A stretch of DNA of 38,989 bases from Clostridia bacterium. Lineage in GTDB: Bacteria; Bacillota; Clostridia; Oscillospirales; Acutalibacteraceae. The DNA lies in the NCBI GenBank assembly GCA_017428085.1, contig JAFRRP010000078.1, positions 1-38,989 on the forward strand, given 5' to 3'. Shown in pieces: positions 33,341 to 38,989 of this stretch (position 1 is the first letter of the stretch; each line of letters opens with the position of its first letter). The notes below the pieces were generated by a model that was not told where the DNA came from, did not search any database, and was given only the letters and a program-made list of their open reading frames with translations. A program made the position numbers and the translations under genes.

Positions 33341-34009
33341 ATGAACCACATCAAGCTCGTTCTGTTCGATTTTGACGGCACGGTCATCGACAACAGCGAG
33401 GGTATTTTCAACTGCATCCGGTATTCGCTGAACAGGCTGGGGCTGCCCGTCCCGGGGGAGGCGGTCCTGCGCCGTTTTGTCGGACCGTCGCTTTTCGACA
33501 GCTTCCGTTCCTATATTGAGGACGACGAGGAAAAGGCGGAACGGTTCGTCGCGACCTACCGGGAGCGCTACGCCCCCGTCGGCTTTACCGAATGCCGCCT
33601 GTACGACGGCATGGAGGCGCTGTTGCGCCGGTTGAAGGCGCAGGGGTTTTACGTCGCCGTGTGTTCCGGCAAGCCCTATGATTTCGTTGTCAAGATTGCA
33701 AAGATGCAGGGGCTGTACGACGTGTTTGACGGTTACTTCTGCCCCGGCTTCGCCCCGGTGGATTCCGACAAGGCGGGGCTGATCCTCGCCGCGGTGGAGC
33801 GCTTCGGCGTTGCGAAGGAAGAAGCATTGATGGTGGGCGACCGCCGCTTTGACATCGAGGCGGCGAAGAAGGCGGGCGTGGCTTCGCTGGGCGTACGCTA
33901 CGGCTTCGCGGAGCCGGGCGAGCTGGAAACCGCCGGGGCGGACAAGATCGTCGCGTCTGTCGACGACATTGATAAAATATTAACAAATATTTCCGGAAAG
34001 ACGCCATGA
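33341..34009 (+). CDS. HAD-family phosphatase (phosphoglycolate phosphatase-like)
   Basis: A 222-aa soluble hydrolase of the haloacid dehalogenase superfamily. Motif I FDFDGTVIDNS is at about residues 9-19 (nucleophile Asp10), motif II VAVCSGKP, the conserved Lys in DSDKAGLI, and motif IV MVGDRRFDIEAAKKAG. A helical cap lies between motifs I and II. The form resembles Gph/PGP-like members, but substrates cannot be predicted. The start has AAAGGAAAA upstream. Its stop overlaps the start of thiN (ATGA), so the two are translationally coupled and the enzyme could act near thiamine metabolism, for example on a thiamine phosphate; that is an inference. Confidence 0.9.
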   Translation: MNHIKLVLFDFDGTVIDNSEGIFNCIRYSLNRLGLPVPGEAVLRRFVGPSLFDSFRSYIEDDEEKAERFVATYRERYAPVGFTECRLYDGMEALLRRLKAQGFYVAVCSGKPYDFVVKIAKMQGLYDVFDGYFCPGFAPVDSDKAGLILAAVERFGVAKEEALMVGDRRFDIEAAKKAGVASLGVRYGFAEPGELETAGADKIVASVDDIDKILTNISGKTP

Positions 34010-34626
34010 AAGACTGTATCATCTTCGGCGCGGGAGAATACGACGCGCAGCAGCCGGAAAAATCACCGGAAACCCTTGTGATCGCTGCGGACGCGGGCTA
34101 TCGGCGCTGCGCCGCCTGCGGTTTTGTCCCCGACTTCGCGATCGGGGATTTTGATTCTTTGTGTAAAGCGCCGGACTTGTCAACTGTGATCCGGCTGCCG
34201 GTGGAGAAGGACGTTACCGATATGGATGCGGCCGTGGCGTTGGCGCTGGAGCACGGCTGTAAAGTAATTCACCTTTACGGCGGCATGGGCGGTCGGCCGG
34301 ACCACACGCTGGCCAACTACTCCTTGATCGCCCGCCTTTCACAGCAGGGCGTTTCCGCGTATCTGTACGGGAACGGCTACACGGTCGCCGCCGTCACCGA
34401 CGGCGCGCTCACGCTGACCGGCGGCAGGGGAGAGACGGTCTCCGTCTTTTCGTGGACGGACCGATCGGAGGGCGTCACCCTGCGGGGGCTCAAATACCCG
34501 CTGGAAAACGCGGTCCTCACCAGCGCCTTCGCCCTCGGCGTCAGCAATTCCTTCACGGAGGAAACGGCAACCGTTTCCGTGGAACACGGCACGCTGCTGG
34601 TGATGCGGGAGTATTTGCCGGGCTGA
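34006..34626 (+). CDS. thiN: Thiamine diphosphokinase
   Basis: Transfers pyrophosphate from ATP to thiamine to make TPP. The 206-aa protein has the family motifs VIAADAGYRRC, FAIGDFDSL, EKDVTDMDAAVALAL and GGMGGRPDHTLANYSL, then the beta-rich C-terminal domain with GVTLRGLKYPLENA and SNSF. Length is normal. It overlaps the HAD gene by 4 bases. The thiT gene with its TPP riboswitch lies just downstream, so uptake and activation of thiamine are side by side. Confidence 0.95.
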   Translation: MKDCIIFGAGEYDAQQPEKSPETLVIAADAGYRRCAACGFVPDFAIGDFDSLCKAPDLSTVIRLPVEKDVTDMDAAVALALEHGCKVIHLYGGMGGRPDHTLANYSLIARLSQQGVSAYLYGNGYTVAAVTDGALTLTGGRGETVSVFSWTDRSEGVTLRGLKYPLENAVLTSAFALGVSNSFTEETATVSVEHGTLLVMREYLPG

Positions 34627-34640
34627 CGCTCGACAGAGCC

Positions 34641-34750
34641 AGTCGTTAGTTTTTAGTCGTTAGTCGTTGGGAGTCCTCCGGACGATCCTATGAAAAACAA
34701 CATTTCCAACGACTGCGGCGCGACGCGCCGCTGCTGACGACTGACGACTG
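34641..34750. repeat. Inverted heptamer repeat H8
   Basis: The left arm is AGTCGTT, AGTTTTT, AGTCGTT, AGTCGTT (34641-34668). The right arm (34735-34750) is TGACGAC repeated, that is AGTCGTC units on the minus strand. The core has GAGTCCTCCGGACGATCC, which on the minus strand resembles the CCGGAGG hairpin core of H2, and a GGCGCGACGCGCC palindrome (34717-34729). Confidence 0.68.
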
Positions 34751-34788
34751 TATGTCGCGCAACAGTGCGCCAAACCCTAATTTTTACC

Positions 34789-34816
34789 TTGACATTTTCG
34801 CGATCTGTATTATAAT
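34789..34816 (+). promoter_or_regulatory. Promoter of the TPP-riboswitch/thiT transcript
   Basis: TTGACA (34789-34794), 16 bases, TATAAT (34811-34816). The transcript would begin just before the riboswitch. Confidence 0.85.
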
Positions 34817-34820
34817 AAAT

Positions 34821-34908
34821 CGTGACAGGGGTGCTGTAACAGGCTGAGATCGCCCGCGGGCGGAACCCTTTAACCTGATATGGGTAATGCCGGCGTAGGG
34901 AGTTCAAA
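34821..34908 (+). ncRNA. TPP riboswitch (THI element)
   Basis: The conserved parts are in order: AGGGGTGC (34827-34834), GCTGAGAT (34843-34850), a variable hairpin CGCCCGCGGGCGG, AACCCTTT (34864-34871), AACCTGAT (34872-34879), GGGTAATGCCGGCGTAGGGA (34882-34901). It binds thiamine pyrophosphate and shuts off the following thiT gene, most likely through the terminator at 34964-34998. Confidence 0.96.
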
Positions 34909-34963
34909 CAGACCTGTACCGCGGCGCTTTCGGCGCGGCGGGCGGCGTCACAAAAAGACCGGT

Positions 34964-34998
34964 TCCGTGTTGCCCATATGGGGAATACGGATTTTTTT
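34964..34998 (+). terminator. Riboswitch expression-platform terminator
   Basis: A 12-position stem with two mismatches (34964-34975 with 34980-34991; TCCGTGTTGCCC, ATAT, GGGGAATACGGA) is followed by seven T residues. It lies 22 bases before the thiT start, so it fits premature termination when TPP is bound. Confidence 0.82.
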
Positions 34999-35019
34999 CT
35001 TTGGAAAGGAAGGAAGTTT

Positions 35020-35625
35020 ATGAAAAACACCAAACTGCTGATGCTCACGGAATGCTCCGTCATGCTGGCGTTGTCCATCGTGCTCAGCATGGTCAAGATC
35101 ATCCGCATGCCCATGGGCGGCTCCGTCACGCTGCTGAGCATGCTGCCGGTCATGCTGGTTGCCGTCAAATACGGATTAAAGGGCGGCTTGCCCTGCGCGT
35201 TCGGGCTGGCGCTGTACCGCCTGATCGAAGGGATCGTTTCCGGCAACGTGTTCGTCTACTGCACCACCGGCGCGATGGTGGCCGTCTGCGCCCTGTTCGA
35301 CTACATCGTTCCTTTTACGGTGCTGGGCTGCTCCGCCCTGTTCCGCAAACCGGCGGAAAAGCTGCGTCCCGACAACCGTAAGGCCGCCGACGCCCTGCTG
35401 CTGGCGGGCTTCGTTCTCGTCATCGCCGTCCGGTTTGTCTGTCACTTCATCACCGGCTTTTCCATCTGGGGCCAGTGGGCGCCGGAGGGCCAGTCCAAGT
35501 ACATCTACTCGCTGCTGTATAACGGCCAGTACATGCTGCCGGAGTGCATTTTCACCACCATCGGCGCGGCGATCCTGATCAATATCCCCGTTATCCGCAA
35601 GCTGTTGGGGATCAAAGCGGAATAA
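35020..35625 (+). CDS. thiT: Thiamine ECF transporter S component
   Basis: ThiT binds thiamine in the membrane and works with a shared ECF module (EcfA, EcfA', EcfT), which is not in this window. The 201-aa protein has about six helices and the family landmarks MPMGGSVTLLSMLPVMLVA, KYGLKGGLPCAFGLALYRL, FDYIVPFTVLG and RFVCHFITGFSIWG, then YSLLYNGQYMLPECI. The start follows GGAAAGGAAGGAAG. The TPP riboswitch upstream confirms the substrate. A long hairpin at 35668-35700 lies downstream. Confidence 0.96.
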   Translation: MKNTKLLMLTECSVMLALSIVLSMVKIIRMPMGGSVTLLSMLPVMLVAVKYGLKGGLPCAFGLALYRLIEGIVSGNVFVYCTTGAMVAVCALFDYIVPFTVLGCSALFRKPAEKLRPDNRKAADALLLAGFVLVIAVRFVCHFITGFSIWGQWAPEGQSKYIYSLLYNGQYMLPECIFTTIGAAILINIPVIRKLLGIKAE

Positions 35626-35667
35626 CGAACGCACCGCGTGGACCCGAAAAAACGATGGCCCCCGAAC

Positions 35668-35700
35668 GCCGGTTTCTTAAGTTTTGCTTAAGAAACCGGC
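35668..35700 (+). terminator. Hairpin after thiT, probable terminator
   Basis: A perfect 14-bp stem (GCCGGTTTCTTAAG, 35668-35681, with 35687-35700) and a TTTTG loop, 43 bases after the thiT stop. The following bases (ATTATACTTCTTTC) are only moderately T-rich, so efficiency is uncertain. Confidence 0.7.
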
Positions 35701-35761
35701 ATTATACTTCTTTCGTCTATTGTCAAATTGCGTCGTTTCTTTACATTTCTGTAAATTGTTA

Positions 35762-35790
35762 TTGAAAAACGGCGCTTTGTCATGTATAAT
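35762..35790 (+). promoter_or_regulatory. Promoter of the 784-aa membrane protein gene
   Basis: TTGAAA (35762-35767), 17 bases, TATAAT (35785-35790), about 30 bases before the start codon. Confidence 0.82.
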
Positions 35791-35820
35791 GCTGTTGCAT
35801 CAATGATCGGAGGTATCCCC

Positions 35821-38175
35821 ATGAGCGAAGATATCAAAAAAGAGAACCCCCTCGGCGAAGAGGCGGCGGAGACCGGAGAAGCGGCCGCCGAGGTCGCGGA
35901 AGAAGCCGCCGAGGCCGCGGAAGAGATTGCCGCCGAGGCCGCCGAGGTCGCGGAAGAAGCCGCCGAGGTCGCGGAAGAAGCCGCCGAGGTCGCAGAAGAA
36001 GCGGCGGAGGAAGCCGTCGATCCCGCGTTGGAGGGCGAGCTGGAGCAGCTGCGCGACACGTTCCAGGAAAAGTACGATGAAACGGTGGAGGAAGCCGCCG
36101 CCGGTCCCGTGATCCAGGAGCTGGAAGCGCACACCGCCTACGCCGAAGAGGACGCCGACGAGGCCGATGAAGAGGCGGAGGAAGCCGCCGCGCCCGCGAA
36201 AAAGAAAAAACGCAGGGGGCTGAAAGCCTTTATCGCCGTGATCGTCATTCTGGCGGTGCTGGTGTTCGGCGTTCTGATCGCCTATTTCGTCATGAGCGTT
36301 TCCAATCCCAATTTCAATTCTCTGATCAGCAGCCTCGCCGCCGCGTCCTCCGCGCAGACCTACGAGGATAAGCTGGACGCCTACCAGGAGGCGCTGACCT
36401 ACTGCGACGGCGAATCCGCCATGCAGCAGGGCATGAAAGAATACATCGTCGACGAGATCCTGAAGGCCGCCTATCAGGAAAAGGGCTTCAGCGAGGCCCA
36501 GACCCTGATGACGCAGTACCTGACGGAAGAGCAGATCGCCGCTTCCAGGAGCAAGACGGTCAAGACCATCAAAAAGGTCATCGCCGCCGCGGACGAGATC
36601 GCGGACGGCTCTTTGGACGCGGTGTTCGCCGCGCTGGCGGAAAACGCCGATGCCGACGTGGACGCGGTGGCGGCGAAGTTTTCCGTGCCCGCCGAACTGT
36701 CTGACGCCGTAAAGGCCGCCCTTGACGACGAGCTCAAGGCCGTTGCGGCGCTGAAAACCGCTTCCGGTATCGATTCCGCCACCTCGGCGATCGAGCTGCT
36801 GCAGTCCGCCTACTCGTCCTGGACCGCCGCCGGAGCCGACAAGGAGGACCTTGCCGAAAAGATGGCGGTTTCCCTCTATAAAAACGGCTATCCCTTCGCC
36901 GCCATGACCGTGGCCAACGCGCTGGCGGACAGCGAGGCGGAGCCGCTGAATCAGGAATACTCCGATATGCTGGCGGACGTGGGCGACTTCTCCGGCGTGG
37001 AGGTTTCCGTTTACGCGCTTGCGGCAAAGGCCGCGGATGAGGGCCGGACCGACTACGCCGCGCTGGTGACGGAAGCGTGCGAGGTCAGCGAAGCGAAGGC
37101 CGCCCTGCTGGGCGATCTGGTCGGCTTCTGCGCGGGCGCTATCGCCGCGGAAAGCGAAAAGAATTTCTCATTGGCGGCTTCGGCCTACGCCAGCACCCAC
37201 AGCGTGGTGGACGCGCTGGGCATCAAGGACGACAAGCTGGTCGTCAAAACGGTCAACGCCCTGATCGAAAGCGGCAATTTCAGCCAGCTCCAGAGCTACG
37301 ACGCCGTGCTGACGGATGATTTTATCGCCGGACTTTCCGTCAAGGACGCCGCGCAGGCGGAACGCGCCCGTCAGATCTACAACGCCCTTAACGCCGCCAG
37401 CGGCGTCTTCTCCGAATATTATATGAATTACGCCTACTACGGGCAGGAGATCGATTACGAGGCGGCCTGCGCCGATCTGGACGCGCTGCTGAATGAAAAC
37501 TCCAACAATTACGACAGGGGCTTCGTGGCCTACTGCAAATATTTTGCCGCCGTCTATTCCGGCAACGAGGACGAATACGGGAAATACGTCGATGAGATGA
37601 AGGCGACCATGCCCGAGCTGAAATCCGTGTACGGTTATTACGAGATCGACATGCTCAAGGAGGACGGCCGGTACGATGAGGCGAAGGCCGTCGCCGAAAG
37701 CATACTCGACACCAACGTGGGCGACGATTACGCCAACGCCACGGTCGCGTTCGTCAAGCGCACCGGGGGCGACGTGGCCGGCGCGCTGGAAGCGGCGGTG
37801 AAGGGGATCGCCCTGTCCGGCACGGAGACCTTCTGCGCCAACGAGGCCGCCGTCGATTACATGCTGACCGGCGATTTCGAGAGCGCCTTCGGGTACCTGA
37901 AAAACATGTACCGGAGCTCCCCCTCCATTGAATCCTGCGACATGCTGCTGATCTTCAACGCCCTGTACGACGGCGACAATAAGGACGTCAAAGAGGATCT
38001 CGCCGCGCTGGTAGAAGAGATCGAGCAGACCTACGCCAGTTATCAGGTGAGCTCCCTCTCCGATACCACGGCGATCATCAACGGCGAAAAGACGCTGGAG
38101 GACGTGTTCTGCGCCGGTACCTTCGGGCTGGCGAACGATGCCGCCGCAGAGGAACCGACGGAAACTGCCGAATAA
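35821..38175 (+). CDS. Membrane-anchored TPR-like protein with Glu/Ala heptad N-terminus
   Basis: A 784-aa protein I cannot assign to a named family. Residues about 11-65 are Glu/Ala heptads (AEVAEEA repeated), then an acidic stretch, a KKKKRR stop and one membrane helix at about 135-157. The rest, outside the cell if the positive-inside rule holds, is Ala-rich and helical; the last third (for example GRYDEAKAVAESILD, GDVAGALEAAVKGIALS, GDFESAFGYLKNMYRSSP) has the spacing of TPR-like repeats. The heptads come from near-identical 21-bp DNA units. GGAGG lies 7 bases before the ATG, and a good promoter is just upstream. It could be a scaffold or cell-envelope assembly factor; function is unknown. 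Confidence 0.85.
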   Translation: MSEDIKKENPLGEEAAETGEAAAEVAEEAAEAAEEIAAEAAEVAEEAAEVAEEAAEVAEEAAEEAVDPALEGELEQLRDTFQEKYDETVEEAAAGPVIQELEAHTAYAEEDADEADEEAEEAAAPAKKKKRRGLKAFIAVIVILAVLVFGVLIAYFVMSVSNPNFNSLISSLAAASSAQTYEDKLDAYQEALTYCDGESAMQQGMKEYIVDEILKAAYQEKGFSEAQTLMTQYLTEEQIAASRSKTVKTIKKVIAAADEIADGSLDAVFAALAENADADVDAVAAKFSVPAELSDAVKAALDDELKAVAALKTASGIDSATSAIELLQSAYSSWTAAGADKEDLAEKMAVSLYKNGYPFAAMTVANALADSEAEPLNQEYSDMLADVGDFSGVEVSVYALAAKAADEGRTDYAALVTEACEVSEAKAALLGDLVGFCAGAIAAESEKNFSLAASAYASTHSVVDALGIKDDKLVVKTVNALIESGNFSQLQSYDAVLTDDFIAGLSVKDAAQAERARQIYNALNAASGVFSEYYMNYAYYGQEIDYEAACADLDALLNENSNNYDRGFVAYCKYFAAVYSGNEDEYGKYVDEMKATMPELKSVYGYYEIDMLKEDGRYDEAKAVAESILDTNVGDDYANATVAFVKRTGGDVAGALEAAVKGIALSGTETFCANEAAVDYMLTGDFESAFGYLKNMYRSSPSIESCDMLLIFNALYDGDNKDVKEDLAALVEEIEQTYASYQVSSLSDTTAIINGEKTLEDVFCAGTFGLANDAAAEEPTETAE
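35887..36003 (+). repeat. 21-bp coding repeats in the membrane protein gene
   Basis: The unit GCCGAGGTCGCGGAAGAAGC(C) occurs at 35887, 35941, 35962 and 35983 with very few changes, plus a diverged unit at 35908. Each unit encodes AEVAEEA. Such exact repeats can change copy number by slippage. Confidence 0.85.
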
Positions 38176-38248
38176 ACAGAAATTTCGCCCTTTGCTTGTC
38201 GAATGTTCATAAACTTTTAAATATTTTTACGATTATCAAAAATAATGG

Positions 38249-38278
38249 TTGACAAACCGGGGACCTGTGTAGTATAGT
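38249..38278 (+). promoter_or_regulatory. Promoter of the small secreted protein gene
   Basis: TTGACA (38249-38254), 18 bases, TATAGT (38273-38278), with a leader of about 60 bases. Confidence 0.8.
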
Positions 38279-38345
38279 TATTGCGTATAGTTGAGTATTA
38301 TTCCCTGAAACTATATGTCTTATTTAGGAAAGGTAGGTAAAATCA

Positions 38346-38867
38346 ATGAAAAAGGTACTTGCGGTAGTTATCTCGCTTGTGCTGGCGCTTTCCGTAACGC
38401 TTACCGTGTCTGCTACTGTCAGCGGCAACGACGCCGCTACCAGCACCGGCGCGCTTGACAGCATCACCGGCGCTCTGGGCGATATCGATCTGGGCGGCAT
38501 GTTCGACAGCCTGGGCGGTAGCTTCAGTCTGGACAGCATCACCGGCATTTTCGACAGCATCGGCGGTTCCGGCGGCGGCACGGATAACAGCGGCAATTCC
38601 GGTTCCGGCTCCGGCGGCTCTTCTTCCGACAGCTCCAGCCCCCTGGACAAGGTAAAGGGTCTGTTCGGCGACAGCCTGGGCGGCGGCTCCGGCTCTTCCA
38701 GCTCCAGCTCCTCCAGCTCCAGCACCGAGACCACGACGGCGGCTCCCGAGCAGCCCACCTGCTGCTGCGGCTGCGGCAAAGTTTGCCCCATTCACGGCAA
38801 GCCCTGCGACAACAAAAAGCCCGACTGCAAATGTGAGCCTGTCAGCAACGTGTACACCGGCGAATAA
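38346..38867 (+). CDS. Small secreted Ser/Gly-rich protein with Cys-rich C-terminus
   Basis: A 173-aa exported protein of unknown function. A signal peptide covers residues 1 to about 23 (MKKVLAVVISLVLALSVTLT). Three similar short segments follow (LDSITGALGDI, LDSITGIFDSI, LDKVKGLFGDS), each ending near Gly-rich sequence and probably amphipathic. Two Ser/Gly low-complexity stretches lie between them. The last 40 residues hold nine cysteines and a histidine (CCCGCGKVCPIHGKPC, then CKC). The final residues are NVYTGE. AGGAAAGG precedes the ATG; a consensus promoter and a strong terminator frame it, so it is a one-gene unit likely expressed well. Confidence 0.85.
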   Translation: MKKVLAVVISLVLALSVTLTVSATVSGNDAATSTGALDSITGALGDIDLGGMFDSLGGSFSLDSITGIFDSIGGSGGGTDNSGNSGSGSGGSSSDSSSPLDKVKGLFGDSLGGGSGSSSSSSSSSSTETTTAAPEQPTCCCGCGKVCPIHGKPCDNKKPDCKCEPVSNVYTGE

Positions 38868-38891
38868 TCAAAACGCGCATCAAAACGCATT

Positions 38892-38924
38892 GGACGGATT
38901 CCTTTCGGAGTCCGTCCGATTTTT
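38892..38924 (+). terminator. Terminator of the small secreted protein gene
   Basis: An 11-position stem (38892-38902 with 38907-38917; GGACGGATTCC and GGAGTCCGTCC) with a TTTC loop is followed by GA and five T residues, 25 bases after the stop. Confidence 0.88.
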
Positions 38925-38941
38925 GACCGGTGCCGATCCTT

Positions 38942-38989
38942 AAAAACTAAAAGCGAAAAACCAAGAACCAAAAACCAAAAACTAAAAAC
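38942..38989 (-). repeat. Heptamer repeat array H9 (runs out of the window)
   Basis: Units AAAAACT, AAAAGCG, AAAAACC, AAGAACC, AAAAACC, AAAAACT, AAAAAC keep an exact 7-base period; on the minus strand they read AGTTTTT or GGTTTTT. The array reaches the end of the window and may continue. Confidence 0.7.

Noticed and set aside
34717..34729. GC-rich palindrome in H8 as an operator for thiT
   Set aside because: It lies upstream of a strong promoter and the TPP riboswitch, which already explain control; similar palindromes are part of the repeat families.

Overview
The window looks like chromosomal DNA of a GC-rich Gram-positive anaerobe of the class Clostridia, most likely Oscillospirales (Ruminococcaceae-like). 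The evidence is a complete rnfCDGEAB operon, AGGAGG-type ribosome binding sites, two class B sortases, two dockerin-bearing secreted proteins, a TPP riboswitch in front of an ECF thiamine transporter (ThiT), and no outer-membrane genes. The lineage is inferred from family content; no 16S rRNA or tRNA gene was recognised.

Layout. From 1 to about 13.7 kb the genes lie on the minus strand: ileS (type-2-like isoleucyl-tRNA synthetase), a small twin-CBS protein, uxaC, the Rnf operon, and a second redox block (ApbE flavin transferase, a NusG-II protein and a Gx-type membrane protein). The second block probably flavinylates RnfD and RnfG. From 13.9 to 20.9 kb on the plus strand is an envelope locus: sortase B, a 512-aa disordered protein, a second sortase B, a membrane protein with a diverged CinA-like cytoplasmic part and a Ser/Thr-rich outer tail, and a secreted dockerin-SpoIID protein whose SpoIID motifs appear in a permuted order. 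Then follow folE and rarA (+), a large secreted leucine-rich-repeat/dockerin protein (-), a heterodimeric ABC exporter (+), fucU-rhaB, rsmA-tmk, a HAD phosphatase overlapping thiN, a TPP riboswitch with thiT, a large TPR-like membrane protein, and a small secreted Cys-rich protein.

The gaps between transcription units are unusual. Almost every gap carries one of three repeat families. (1) Nine arrays of 7-bp units of the form AGTYNNN, most of them arranged as inverted pairs around a short core. (2) Two arrays of small hairpins with different stems joined by a constant ATGATAT/ATATCAT spacer. (3) A MITE-like element of about 155 bp with 25-bp inverted ends containing a GCGGCAC/GTGCCGC palindrome. 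These repeats, and the double-sortase/CinA-like/permuted-SpoIID locus, are the best candidates for undescribed biology here.

Systems. Rnf plus ApbE, NusG-II and Gx would couple ferredoxin oxidation to NAD reduction and ion pumping. ThiN and ThiT together take up and activate thiamine under TPP control. UxaC, FucU and RhaB point to use of plant or mucin sugars (glucuronate and deoxyhexoses). The sortase locus and the dockerin proteins point to an elaborate cell surface, but no cohesin and no classical sorting signal was found in the window.
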